Origin: Bifidobacterium asteroides | GTDB taxonomy: Bacteria; Actinomycetota; Actinomycetes; Actinomycetales; Bifidobacteriaceae | Length of the DNA stretch: 64,000 nt | Assembly (NCBI RefSeq): GCF_019469425.1 | Contig: NZ_CP048272.1 | Location: 496,001-560,000 of the forward strand | Reading direction: 5' to 3' | Part shown: positions 46,815 through 54,485 of the stretch, piece by piece | How the letters are laid out: each line of letters starts with the position of its first letter | How positions within the stretch are numbered: position 1 is the stretch's first letter | The notes under the pieces: generated by a model | Databases searched by the model: none | Told to the model about the DNA's origin: nothing | Seen by the model: only the letters and a program-made list of their open reading frames with translations | Program-made: the position numbers and the translations under genes

Positions 46815-47801
46815 ATGGGAGCACTGCTGGAACCGGCCACCCTCTTGGGCATCATCCTGGTGGGCTACCTGTTCAAGCGGTTTGGACTCTTTCGCCCGTT
46901 GGACTACCGGGTGCTGCAGACTGTCGTGTTCGATCTGGTCCTGCCCGGGGCCATCATCTACTCCTTCGCCACCAACCCCCACAATCCCAGCCTGCTTCTG
47001 GTCTCGGCCTTCGCCTTCGTGGCTTCGCTGATTCCACCCCTGGCCATCTTCCTGACCAGCAGGCATCGTCCTACGGCTCAGCGGGCTTTTCTTATGCTCA
47101 ACGGATCGGGCTTCAACATCGGGTGTTTCTGCTTCCCCATGCTCCAGTCGCTGCTGGGCACGGCGGCCCTGGTCCCCGCCGCCATGTTCGACATCGGCAA
47201 TTCGGTTATGGTCTCTGCCGGCACCAACGTCATGACCCAGGGGCTTCTGCATATTCGACCGGGCCAGTCCCTGGATCCCGATGCGGGGGAGACCGTCAAG
47301 CTGGATGACCCAGATGCCCGCAAACTCCACCGCAAGGCTGCAGCCCTCTCCATAGCCAAGGGCTTCCTGAGCTCGCCCTCATTCGACACCTACTTGGTCA
47401 TGGTGGGATTTACGCTGGCCGGGATCTCATTGCCTGACTGGTCGGCCCAAATCACCCGTCCATTTTCGGCGGCCAACGCCTTCTGCTCCATGCTCATGGT
47501 GGGCATGCTCATGGAGCTGCCCGGCGGACGGGCTGACATCAAGGCCGTATTGCAGATTCTGGCCTGGCGACTGCCCTTCGGCATCCTGTTCGCGGCGGCC
47601 GCATGGTATCTGTTGCCCTTCGAACCCTTGATCCGTCAGGCGGTGGCCTTGTGCTGCCTGGCTCCGACGGCGGTTTTCGCCACCATGTTCACTGACAAGG
47701 TTCTTGGCAACGCCCGTCTGGCGGGATTCACCCTGGCTCTGACTGCGCTGATCGGTGCCGTGCTCATGGTTTTGGCGCACCTGCTGATGGGCGCCCTCTG
47801 A
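46815..47801 (+). CDS. AEC-family transporter
   Basis: A 328 aa membrane protein of the auxin efflux carrier family with about ten helices: VFDLVLPGAIIYSFATNP near the start, LNGSGFNIGCFCFPMLQSLLG and the C-terminal LCCLAPTAVFATMFTDK. Family members export or exchange carboxylates, peptides or malate; the substrate here cannot be told. A hydrophilic loop (about 150-190) splits the two halves. AAGGAG precedes the ATG. Confidence 0.88.
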   Translation: MGALLEPATLLGIILVGYLFKRFGLFRPLDYRVLQTVVFDLVLPGAIIYSFATNPHNPSLLLVSAFAFVASLIPPLAIFLTSRHRPTAQRAFLMLNGSGFNIGCFCFPMLQSLLGTAALVPAAMFDIGNSVMVSAGTNVMTQGLLHIRPGQSLDPDAGETVKLDDPDARKLHRKAAALSIAKGFLSSPSFDTYLVMVGFTLAGISLPDWSAQITRPFSAANAFCSMLMVGMLMELPGGRADIKAVLQILAWRLPFGILFAAAAWYLLPFEPLIRQAVALCCLAPTAVFATMFTDKVLGNARLAGFTLALTALIGAVLMVLAHLLMGAL

Positions 47802-47805
47802 GGAA

Positions 47806-48009
47806 TCAATCCTCCTTGTCGTTTTGGCGCTGGTCGCGGCGTTCCTGCTCCTGACGCAGGGTTCGGCCCTCGCGGGTGCGTTGCTTGTTGACTGTGGCGG
47901 CTGCAATCCGCTCGGCGGAGCGCTCGTCCTGTCCGCGATCGACTTCGCTGTCATGCACGTGCTGATACTGCTTCTGATCGTCCGGATCCCAATGATTGTT
48001 CCTGGCCAT
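47806..48009 (-). CDS. Small conserved hydrophilic protein (Rho-N-linked or 'plasmid stabilization' type)
   Basis: 67 aa, highly charged, ending RQEQERRDQRQNDKED. The pattern QKQYQHVHDSEVDRGQDERSAERIAAATVNKQR matches a widespread small bacterial family usually labelled plasmid stabilization or Rho-N-terminal-domain protein, of unknown function. A very good AGGAGG lies upstream of the ATG on the complement (around 48015-48021), so it is expressed despite its size. It ends four bases from the stop of the convergent AEC gene. Confidence 0.78.
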   Translation of the reverse strand: MARNNHWDPDDQKQYQHVHDSEVDRGQDERSAERIAAATVNKQRTREGRTLRQEQERRDQRQNDKED

Positions 48010-48211
48010 ATACCCCTCCTCAAAAAGTGCCCGCCCATCAGCTCATCCCCATGTGGGACGGCTTCAGGGCCGTGCCGGTATGCCGATTATAGATGAGCGG
48101 AAGGTGGTGGGGCGGTATTGGAGCCTGGAGGAGGTCTTGTAACAAAAAAGCCGAGCGCTCGTGATATTCTGCTCTTGTCTCATCGCCAAATAAGACAATA
48201 AGGAATCGAAT

Positions 48212-49612
48212 ATGCATAAGCTATTTCGGCTTTCGGATAATAATACCACAGTCTCTACGGAAGTGGTAGCAGGCATTACCACCTTCTTCGCCATGGCCTA
48301 CATCATCGTGGTGAATCCCTCGGTGCTTTCCACGGCGGGCATGCCTTGGGGTGCCGTCTTTCTCGCCACCCTGATCGCTGCTGTCATCGGCACTTTGATC
48401 ATGGGTCTGGTGGCCAACGTGCCCTATGGCGTGGCGCCAGGTGTCGGGTTGGATGCCTTCTTCACCTTCACCGTGGTCAAGGGGCTGGGCTTCACTTGGC
48501 AACAGACCATGTGCATGGTCTTCCTGTGCGGCCTGATCAACATCCTGGTCACGGCCACCAAGCTGCGCAAGATGATCATCCAGGCCATTCCGCCCCTGCT
48601 TCAGCATGCCATCGGCGGAGGCATCGGCGTCTTCATCGCCTATGTGGGTCTGCTCAATGTGGGCATTATCAAGTTCGCGCCCGACAAGACTTCGGCATCA
48701 GGCGCCAACCCTGGACTGACCACCTTCAACACCCCCGGGGTCATCCTCTTCGTCATCGGATTGTTGCTGACCGTCTTTCTCCTGATCTTCAAGTTCAAGG
48801 GTCACCTGGCCTTCGTCAACAAGGGCGCCCTCGTCATCTCTATCATCGCGGTCACGCTCCTGGGCATCCCCATGGGGGTCACCAGTATGGCCAAGTCGGT
48901 CGATCTGGGCCAGGCCTGGTCACAGCTGCCGCAGACCTTCCTGGCCATTTTCAGCCAGGAAGGTTTTCCGGCTCTCTTCTCCGACCCGGCCAAGCTGCCA
49001 GTGGTTCTGGTGACCATCTTCGCCTTCTCCCTGTCTGACACCTTCGACACCATTGGTACCTTTGTGGGCACCGGTCGGCGCTCAGGCATCTTCTCAGCCG
49101 AGGATGAACAGGCTCTGGAAAGCGGCCGAGGTTTCAGCTCCAAGATGGATAGGGCCCTGTTCGCCGATGCCACAGCCACCTCCATCGGCGCCCTCTTCGG
49201 CACCTCCAACACCACTACTTATGTGGAGTCCGCAGCGGGCATCGCAGCCGGTGGCCGGACCGGACTGACCTCGGTGGTCATCGCCGCCTGCTTCGCGCTC
49301 AGCGCCGTCTTTGCCCCCCTGATTTCGGCCGTGCCTTCGGCGGCCACTGCGCCCGTCCTGGTTATTGTGGGCTGCATGATGATGAGTTCCTTCGCCGAGA
49401 TCGAGTGGGGCGAGCTGTCGGAGGCCATTCCGGCCTTCTTCACGGCCATCTTCATGGGCTTCGCCTACTCCATCTCCTACGGCGTGGCTGCCGGCTTCAT
49501 CACCTACTGCCTGACCATGGTCTGCAAGCGCAGGGGCAAGGAGGTCCACCCCATCATCTGGGCGGTCTCAGCCCTCTTCATTCTGGACTTCGTGCTCCAG
49601 GCTGTCCTCTAG
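48212..49612 (+). CDS. Purine (hypoxanthine/guanine) permease, AzgA/GhxP type
   Basis: A 466 aa nucleobase-proton symporter of the NCS2 AzgA-like branch, with 12-14 helices. It shows VAGITTFFAMAYIIVVNPSVL, ANVPYGVAPGVGLDAFFTF, AIGGGIGVFIAYVGLLN and FGTSNTTTYVESAAGIAAGGRTGL, which carry substrate-binding residues in the family. Preferred base (guanine, hypoxanthine or adenine) is not decided by sequence. AAGGAA precedes the ATG. I see no purine riboswitch in the 202 bases upstream. Confidence 0.92.
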   Translation: MHKLFRLSDNNTTVSTEVVAGITTFFAMAYIIVVNPSVLSTAGMPWGAVFLATLIAAVIGTLIMGLVANVPYGVAPGVGLDAFFTFTVVKGLGFTWQQTMCMVFLCGLINILVTATKLRKMIIQAIPPLLQHAIGGGIGVFIAYVGLLNVGIIKFAPDKTSASGANPGLTTFNTPGVILFVIGLLLTVFLLIFKFKGHLAFVNKGALVISIIAVTLLGIPMGVTSMAKSVDLGQAWSQLPQTFLAIFSQEGFPALFSDPAKLPVVLVTIFAFSLSDTFDTIGTFVGTGRRSGIFSAEDEQALESGRGFSSKMDRALFADATATSIGALFGTSNTTTYVESAAGIAAGGRTGLTSVVIAACFALSAVFAPLISAVPSAATAPVLVIVGCMMMSSFAEIEWGELSEAIPAFFTAIFMGFAYSISYGVAAGFITYCLTMVCKRRGKEVHPIIWAVSALFILDFVLQAVL

Positions 49613-49713
49613 CGCACGGTTTCGGATTCCGGGTCCGAGAGTGCTGCGGAATGTGGTCCTAGCGGCCTGCAGACCAGGGGAGGCAGGGAGAGAAGGCTAA
49701 CCAAGACACGCGC

Positions 49714-49750
49714 AAGGCCCGCCGCTTGCAAGGTGGATGGGCCTTGTTTC
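49714..49750 (+). terminator. Terminator after the purine permease
   Basis: AAGGCCC (49714-49720) pairs with GGGCCTT (49739-49745), followed by GTTTC. Confidence 0.6.
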
Positions 49751-50117
49751 GTCGCGGTCCGATGGAGTGCGGGGTCAAGCTCCATGGCTTCGGATCTGCT
49801 CCCTTGGCTCATTGTTGCGTCGGACCGTCGTCTCTCCGTTTCGGTTTCCACAGGCTTGCCATTCTCAGTCAGGGCGTCTTGATGGACCAAGGGGAGAAAA
49901 TGGTCTGGTTCGGATGGGGCTTGGGGCCCCGTTCGTCCTCCCGGAGGTATTCATGGGGAAGCGCTGGTCTATGGCTGCCACGGCTGGTGGGGGACTGTCC
50001 AGCGCTCTCCGGTCTTCTGCATCCTGGCGAAAGGGCAAACCATCTGCGTCGTATGGCTGCGCTGGCCCTGCGATGACCAACAATGGTGAATCATGTCCGC
50101 CCTGCATGAAAGAAAAA
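49751..50117. other. Intergenic stretch without a recognised gene
   Basis: About 370 bases between two terminators. The frames here have no family-like protein. AGCGCTGG (49960-49967) can pair with CCAGCGCT (49999-50006) and other GC-rich stems are possible. It does not show the hallmark boxes of tmRNA, RNase P RNA or SRP RNA. It may be a small RNA or plain spacer. Confidence 0.4.
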
Positions 50118-50151
50118 CCCCGGCAGGCTGGGGAATGTCTGCCGGGGATTT
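50118..50151 (-). terminator. Bidirectional terminator after the Rpf-like gene
   Basis: CCCCGGCAG (50118-50126) pairs with CTGCCGGGG (50139-50147). On the complement the stem is followed by TTTTTCTTTC; on the + strand by ATTTTC. Confidence 0.88.
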
Positions 50152-50177
50152 TCAAGTTCGGGCATATGAAAAACGGA

Positions 50178-51185
50178 TCAGTACCAGTTGGTCGCCTGGG
50201 ATTGGGCCCATGCGCCGCAGGGGTTCCCGTAGCGACCCTGGATGTAGCCCAGTCCCCAAACGATCTGGGTGTGGGCATCGGTCTGCCAGTTAGGGCCGGC
50301 CGAGGCCATCTTGCTGCCAGGCAACGCCTGGGGTATGCCATAGGCGCCCGACGGGTTGGAGGCGTTGGTCCGCCAGCCGGACTCCTTGTTCCACAGCTGT
50401 ACCAGGCAGGTGAACTGGTCTTCGCCCCATCCGCGGGAGGTAACCAGACCATGGGCGATGCTTTGGGCATCGCCCACAGGGACAGTGGTCGTGGTCGAGC
50501 CTGACTGTGCCGGGGCGCCGCCGCCGGTGCCCACCAGGATCACCTTGTCGACGGGGACCGTCTTGACGAAGGATGCAAAAATATTGCTGGTCAAATGCTT
50601 ATTGCCGGCTGCGGTGACCAGGCTGGTGGTCTCCATGACGCCGTTCTGTCCCTCTGTCTTGACCTTGGTGGTGCCTGCCGGAAGGAAGTTGGTCTTCTCT
50701 TCAATGGTGTTGAAGGGGATGGGCGACTCTTCCGTCTTGACCTGGGAGTCGGCCCGGTCGATGCGGATGACGGTCTTCTCTGTGACGGGAGTGGTCAGAG
50801 AGGGGCTGATCTGGTCCCCAGGCTGCAGGGTTATGTCCCCGGCCTCCAGCACGGATTTGACATCGGTGAAGCCTGCGCCCAGGACCACCTTGTTCTTCCC
50901 ATTAATCTGCACATTCACATAGGAGGTGTTCGCATTGGCGCCGCCCGCACCGTTGCGGATGGCCTGCCTGGTGCTGCCACGGGACACAGTGTCCACATCT
51001 TGGGTAGCAGAATAGGACGTTACGCCCGACTTGGCTGAGTTCTCAGTGGATGTGTAGAAGTCACGCGATACAAAGCCCGCGCCAACGACCATGCCGAGAA
51101 TAGTGACACCGGCAGCCAACCGCAGCCACTGACGCTTAGTCAGAGCCTTGACCGCACTCATCCGTCCTCTACGGTGGTTCGCCAT
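50178..51185 (-). CDS. Rpf-like secreted cell-wall enzyme (DUF348-G5-lytic domain)
   Basis: A 335 aa protein: basic N-terminus and a helix at about 22-40 (AAGVTILGMVVGAGFV), a ubiquitin-like DUF348 segment (NVQINGKNKVVLGAGFTDVKSVLEAG), a G5 domain ending KVILVGT, and a lysozyme-like domain with WNKESGWRTNASNPSGAYGIPQALPGSKM, where Glu is the catalytic acid. This is the layout of resuscitation-promoting factor B and related muralytic enzymes. ATG 51185 follows GAGGAG; an upstream ATG at 51278 is a worse fit. It likely remodels peptidoglycan during growth. Confidence 0.9.
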   Translation of the reverse strand: MANHRRGRMSAVKALTKRQWLRLAAGVTILGMVVGAGFVSRDFYTSTENSAKSGVTSYSATQDVDTVSRGSTRQAIRNGAGGANANTSYVNVQINGKNKVVLGAGFTDVKSVLEAGDITLQPGDQISPSLTTPVTEKTVIRIDRADSQVKTEESPIPFNTIEEKTNFLPAGTTKVKTEGQNGVMETTSLVTAAGNKHLTSNIFASFVKTVPVDKVILVGTGGGAPAQSGSTTTTVPVGDAQSIAHGLVTSRGWGEDQFTCLVQLWNKESGWRTNASNPSGAYGIPQALPGSKMASAGPNWQTDAHTQIVWGLGYIQGRYGNPCGAWAQSQATNWY

Positions 51186-51295
51186 TACTCTCCTCTGTTG
51201 GACCGACGGATCCTCAGTGATCAGTCGACGTAACGCTTCCTGTCGACCGCATGCTTCCGGCAGCGCCGAAAGGGTCACTGGACAAACACAGCACT

Positions 51296-51324
51296 ATTTT
51301 AGTGCAAATCTACCTTGGAGCCAA
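51296..51324 (-). promoter_or_regulatory. Promoter of the Rpf-like gene
   Basis: On the complement: TTGGCT (51319-51324), 17 bases, TAAAAT (51296-51301). The -10 box lies inside a perfect inverted repeat GCACTA-AAA-TAGTGC (51291-51305), which could be a regulator site. Confidence 0.7.
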
Positions 51325-51334
51325 CTCGACTGAC

Positions 51335-51679
51335 TCAGGCCTGTGCCGGGGTTGACAAATCGGCCTTGCGGGCCTGGTCAATCAGGTCGTCCAGGTCCGA
51401 AGACCTGAGAGCACCAGCCTGCTTGAAGATGATCTGCCCCTGTTTGGTGATCATCAGCGTGGGCACCGCCTGGATGTCGGCGGCCGCGGCCAGATCCTGG
51501 TTCTGGTCGATGTCCACCTTGCCGAAGACGATGTCGGTGTTGGCCCGCGAAGCCTTCTCGAAAATGGGGCCAAAGGCCTTGCAAGGTCCGCACCAGGTGG
51601 CCCAGAAGTCAATCAGCACCAGGTCGTTGTCCTTGATGGTCTGCTCGAAGTTTTCCGAAGTAATAGTCGTGGTGGCCAT
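51335..51679 (-). CDS. trxA: Thioredoxin
   Basis: Small dithiol reductase of 114 aa with the active site WCGPC (Cys30, Cys33), DFWATWCGPCKAFGP, VDIDQN and the cis-Pro loop VPTLMITKQG. The ATG at 51679 has AAGGAG seven bases upstream; an upstream ATG adds 22 unrelated residues. It lies upstream of and parallel to the Rpf-like gene, whose promoter overlaps the trxA 3' flank. Confidence 0.97.
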   Translation of the reverse strand: MATTTITSENFEQTIKDNDLVLIDFWATWCGPCKAFGPIFEKASRANTDIVFGKVDIDQNQDLAAAADIQAVPTLMITKQGQIIFKQAGALRSSDLDDLIDQARKADLSTPAQA

Positions 51680-51850
51680 AATAACGCTCCTTGAAGTCGT
51701 TTGACTGTCGCGCGGGAAGCTCCCGTGCTTAGCAACCGCTTTCAATCATCAGCATTCCATCAAGGCTGGAGAAAGCACCCGAATATGCTCTGGGTGGAGA
51801 TGTCCGTCGGGGTCCCGTGGGCGGTCAAGCCTGGTACGGATAATGGAACC

Positions 51851-52480
51851 ATGCCAGTGCTGAACGACGAGATTCCCGATGATGACGACTTCGATGCCGA
51901 TCGCGACCGTGGCGCCTTCTCGCACATCACTCCAGAGGACTTCAACCGGGGTTTTTCGGGTTCGAATCCTCCCGGATGGCTGGACCGTGATGCCATCGAC
52001 CGTGCGCGGCGATGCTTGCCCATGCCCTATGTGGAGGCAGTGCCGGTACGCGTGGATGAAATGGGCGCCGTCACTCAAGTGGGCACTCTTCTGCGCGTGG
52101 ATGATCAGGGCAACATTGAACGCACCCTGGTCACTGGACGAATCCTATACCACGAGACCATCAGGGAGGCTCTGGCCAGAAACATCGCCAAGGATCTGGG
52201 CCAGCTGGCCCTGCCCATGCTGCCTGCCAGCCCACAGCCTTTCACCGTGGCTGAGTTCTTCCCCACGCCGGGGGTCTCGGAGTACTACGATCCGCGTCAG
52301 CATGCCATCGCTCTGTGCTACCTGGTGCCGGTGGCCGGGGACTGCAAGCCCCAGGATGAGACCCTGGATGTGGAGTGGATCGATCCCAAGGGGGATATGC
52401 TGGAGTCCTTCACGAGCCAGATGGCCGGCGGGCACGGCAAGATTCTGATGAGCGCCCTGACCTGGGCCGGTGCACTATGA
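51851..52480 (+). CDS. NUDIX-fold protein of the DUF4916 family
   Basis: About 209 aa. An acidic N-terminus (NDEIPDDDDFDADRD) precedes the family core PPGWLDRDAIDRARRCLPMPYVEAVPVRVDEMGAVTQVGTLLR and FTVAEFFPTPGVSEYYDPRQHAIALCYLVPV. A full Nudix box is not visible, so hydrolase activity is uncertain; the role is unknown. The ATG at 51851 is taken because a GATAAT box lies six bases before it (leaderless pattern) and the family starts soon after; ATGs upstream cannot be excluded. The next gene overlaps or lies within 35 bases. Confidence 0.75.
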   Translation: MPVLNDEIPDDDDFDADRDRGAFSHITPEDFNRGFSGSNPPGWLDRDAIDRARRCLPMPYVEAVPVRVDEMGAVTQVGTLLRVDDQGNIERTLVTGRILYHETIREALARNIAKDLGQLALPMLPASPQPFTVAEFFPTPGVSEYYDPRQHAIALCYLVPVAGDCKPQDETLDVEWIDPKGDMLESFTSQMAGGHGKILMSALTWAGAL

Positions 52481-52512
52481 GTATTATGAGCCGGGAATCC
52501 GTGGAGGCGGAC

Positions 52513-53370
52513 ATGAGCATTGCCAATACCGTATATCGCCAAGGACAGGGGCTGCCCCTGGTGCTGGTCCATGCCTTTCCTGTGGACCACCGCATGTGGG
52601 ATCGGTGCGCGGCCTTGCTGATCACCCAGGCGGATCGTGCGGGTATGGACCCCTTCCCTGTCTATGCCCCGGATATGCCTGGAGCAGGAGATTGCCCCCT
52701 GCCTGGGCCGGCGTCATATGGTCCGGCAGACTCTGACGGCGCCCTGCCTGGTGCCTTGGATGCCATGGCTCGAGCCTTTGCGGACATGGTCGCCGCCACG
52801 GGTGCCCAGAAGGCCATCTGGGTCGGACTTTCCATGGGCGGCTACCTGGTCGAGGCCGTAGCCAGGCTTTACCCTCAGATGGTGGCCGGTCTGGCCCTGT
52901 GCGACACCACTATGATGGCTGATCGTCCGGCCTCCCGGGCCAATCGGCTGCACATCGCCCGAACCTGCGAGATGGAGGGGACACTTGATCCGGTCATGCA
53001 CTTCGCTCGGCCCCAGGAGGGCGATTCCACGGTCAAATGTTCGCCCGCCTTCGTGCAGACCATGACCGAATGGATACAGTCCCAGGATCCCCGGGGCATC
53101 GCCTGGCGGGAGCGGATGGCTGCGGGCCGCCCGGACCAGAGCGATCTGGTCGGCCGCATCAGAGTTCCCGTGGCCCTGGTCAGCGGCCGCTGCGACCCCT
53201 CCAGCCCTCCACGCGCCATGGAGCCTCTGGCTCAGACCATGCGTCAGGCCGGAACGGACGTTGCTTTCACCGCCATTGATGACTGCGGCCACTTCAGCGC
53301 TGTTGAGCATCCGGATCAGGTGGCTGCTACCCTGCTGGACCTGGTTCGTCGCGTGGGGAGGCTCTCATGA
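52513..53370 (+). CDS. Alpha/beta hydrolase
   Basis: A 285 aa serine hydrolase: oxyanion-hole region LVLVHAFPVDHRMW, nucleophile elbow GLSMGGYL, acid VSGRCDPSSP and His in DCGHFSAVEHPDQV. The substrate cannot be told. The ATG at 52513 follows GGAGGCGG; an upstream ATG (52477) that overlaps the previous stop is also possible. Its stop overlaps the nudC ATG (53367-53370), so it is in an operon with nudC. Confidence 0.88.
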   Translation: MSIANTVYRQGQGLPLVLVHAFPVDHRMWDRCAALLITQADRAGMDPFPVYAPDMPGAGDCPLPGPASYGPADSDGALPGALDAMARAFADMVAATGAQKAIWVGLSMGGYLVEAVARLYPQMVAGLALCDTTMMADRPASRANRLHIARTCEMEGTLDPVMHFARPQEGDSTVKCSPAFVQTMTEWIQSQDPRGIAWRERMAAGRPDQSDLVGRIRVPVALVSGRCDPSSPPRAMEPLAQTMRQAGTDVAFTAIDDCGHFSAVEHPDQVAATLLDLVRRVGRLS

Positions 53371-54404
53371 GTGATTCTGAAACGGTCTTCTCCCCGCTGG
53401 CCCTCACCGAGCCCCTGCCCTTCCTGCCCCTGGCACAGGGGGATGTGGACTACGACACGGCATCGCGGCCGCAGCCCGGTCTGCTTGACCATCTGCTGGA
53501 CCAGGACGGCACGGGGGTCATCCTGGTGCGGGGCGAGAAGGTTGCTGTGCCCAGGGGCAAGGGGGCGCTGGCTGGCCGCACTGGAGCCAGCATCCGTCTG
53601 GCCACCCTGCCCGCTGCATACTTGCGGGGTCCTCTAGCAGGCTCGACAGACCAGTTCGAGCCGCCCTGCTACTACCTGGGGAAGGCCGACCAGCAGGCCT
53701 GGCTGGCCCTGGATCTGGATCTTGCCTGTACCGGTCGGGCCGTCCAGGACCCTCTTCGCGACCTGGCCCAGGCCGCGGATCAGCGCTTGGACTGGCTTGG
53801 CCTGCGCGAGTATGCCCCTCATGGACGTCCGCGTCAGGTGGGCCTGGCAACCTGCGCAGTGGCCCTGTCCGTATGGCATGGACGCCAGGTCTTCTGTCCC
53901 CACTGCGGCGCACCGGTTCGTCCCTGTCAGGCTGGATGGGCTCAGATCTGCCAGGGGGATGCGTCAGGGGACCAACACACGCTCTTTCCCTGCATTGAGC
54001 CTGCAGTGATCATGGCCGTGGTGGATGGCCGCGATCGGCTTCTGCTCCAGCACAACCGGAAGTGGGCTCCCGGCTTTTGCTCGGTCACTGCTGGATTCGT
54101 CGAGGCTGGGGAGAATCTGGAGCACGCAGTCCGGCGGGAGACCCTGGAAGAGGTGGGCCTGAACCTGGGGGAGATGCGGTACCTGGGCTCCCAGCCTTGG
54201 CCCTTCCCAGCCTCCCTGATGGTGGCCTTCAGGGCCAGATCCCTGGATACGGACATCCGGGTGGACGGTCAGGAGACCGATGAGGCCGACTGGTTCACAC
54301 GGGAGGAATTCAGCGCTGCTCTGGCCTCGGGCCGGTTGCGTATACCTCAGGCGGCCAGTGTGGCCAGGCACATGATTGAGCAGTGGTACGGCAGTGAGAT
54401 CTGA
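53367..54404 (+). CDS. nudC: NAD(+) diphosphatase / RNA decapping NudC
   Basis: Hydrolyses NAD(H) to NMN and AMP and can remove NAD caps from RNA. The 345 aa protein has an N-terminal NUDIX-like domain, a zinc ribbon beginning FCPHCGAPVRPC, the Nudix box GFVEAGENLEHAVRRETLEEVGL and the family-specific SQPWPFPASLM. The second half of the zinc ribbon (ICQGD...LFPCIEP) departs from the usual Cys spacing, so zinc binding may be altered. Four-base overlap with the upstream hydrolase. Confidence 0.93.
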   Translation: MSDSETVFSPLALTEPLPFLPLAQGDVDYDTASRPQPGLLDHLLDQDGTGVILVRGEKVAVPRGKGALAGRTGASIRLATLPAAYLRGPLAGSTDQFEPPCYYLGKADQQAWLALDLDLACTGRAVQDPLRDLAQAADQRLDWLGLREYAPHGRPRQVGLATCAVALSVWHGRQVFCPHCGAPVRPCQAGWAQICQGDASGDQHTLFPCIEPAVIMAVVDGRDRLLLQHNRKWAPGFCSVTAGFVEAGENLEHAVRRETLEEVGLNLGEMRYLGSQPWPFPASLMVAFRARSLDTDIRVDGQETDEADWFTREEFSAALASGRLRIPQAASVARHMIEQWYGSEI

Positions 54405-54485
54405 CTCATCCGAGCGACGTTGCGCCCCAGGACTTGGTCTCGTCGTAAGATACTCCAAGGAACTGTCAGCAGCGAAAGGTGTGTT

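Noticed and set aside
48010-48211. Purine riboswitch before the purine permease
   Set aside because: The conserved purine-aptamer core boxes are not visible in these 202 bases.
49920-50030. Cobalamin-type riboswitch or other known RNA
   Set aside because: A few bases resemble the B12-box surroundings but the box order and core are missing, and no B12 gene follows.
49737-50504. 255 aa plus-strand open frame
   Set aside because: Runs through a terminator stem and into the antisense of the Rpf-like gene; no family-like sequence or ribosome site.
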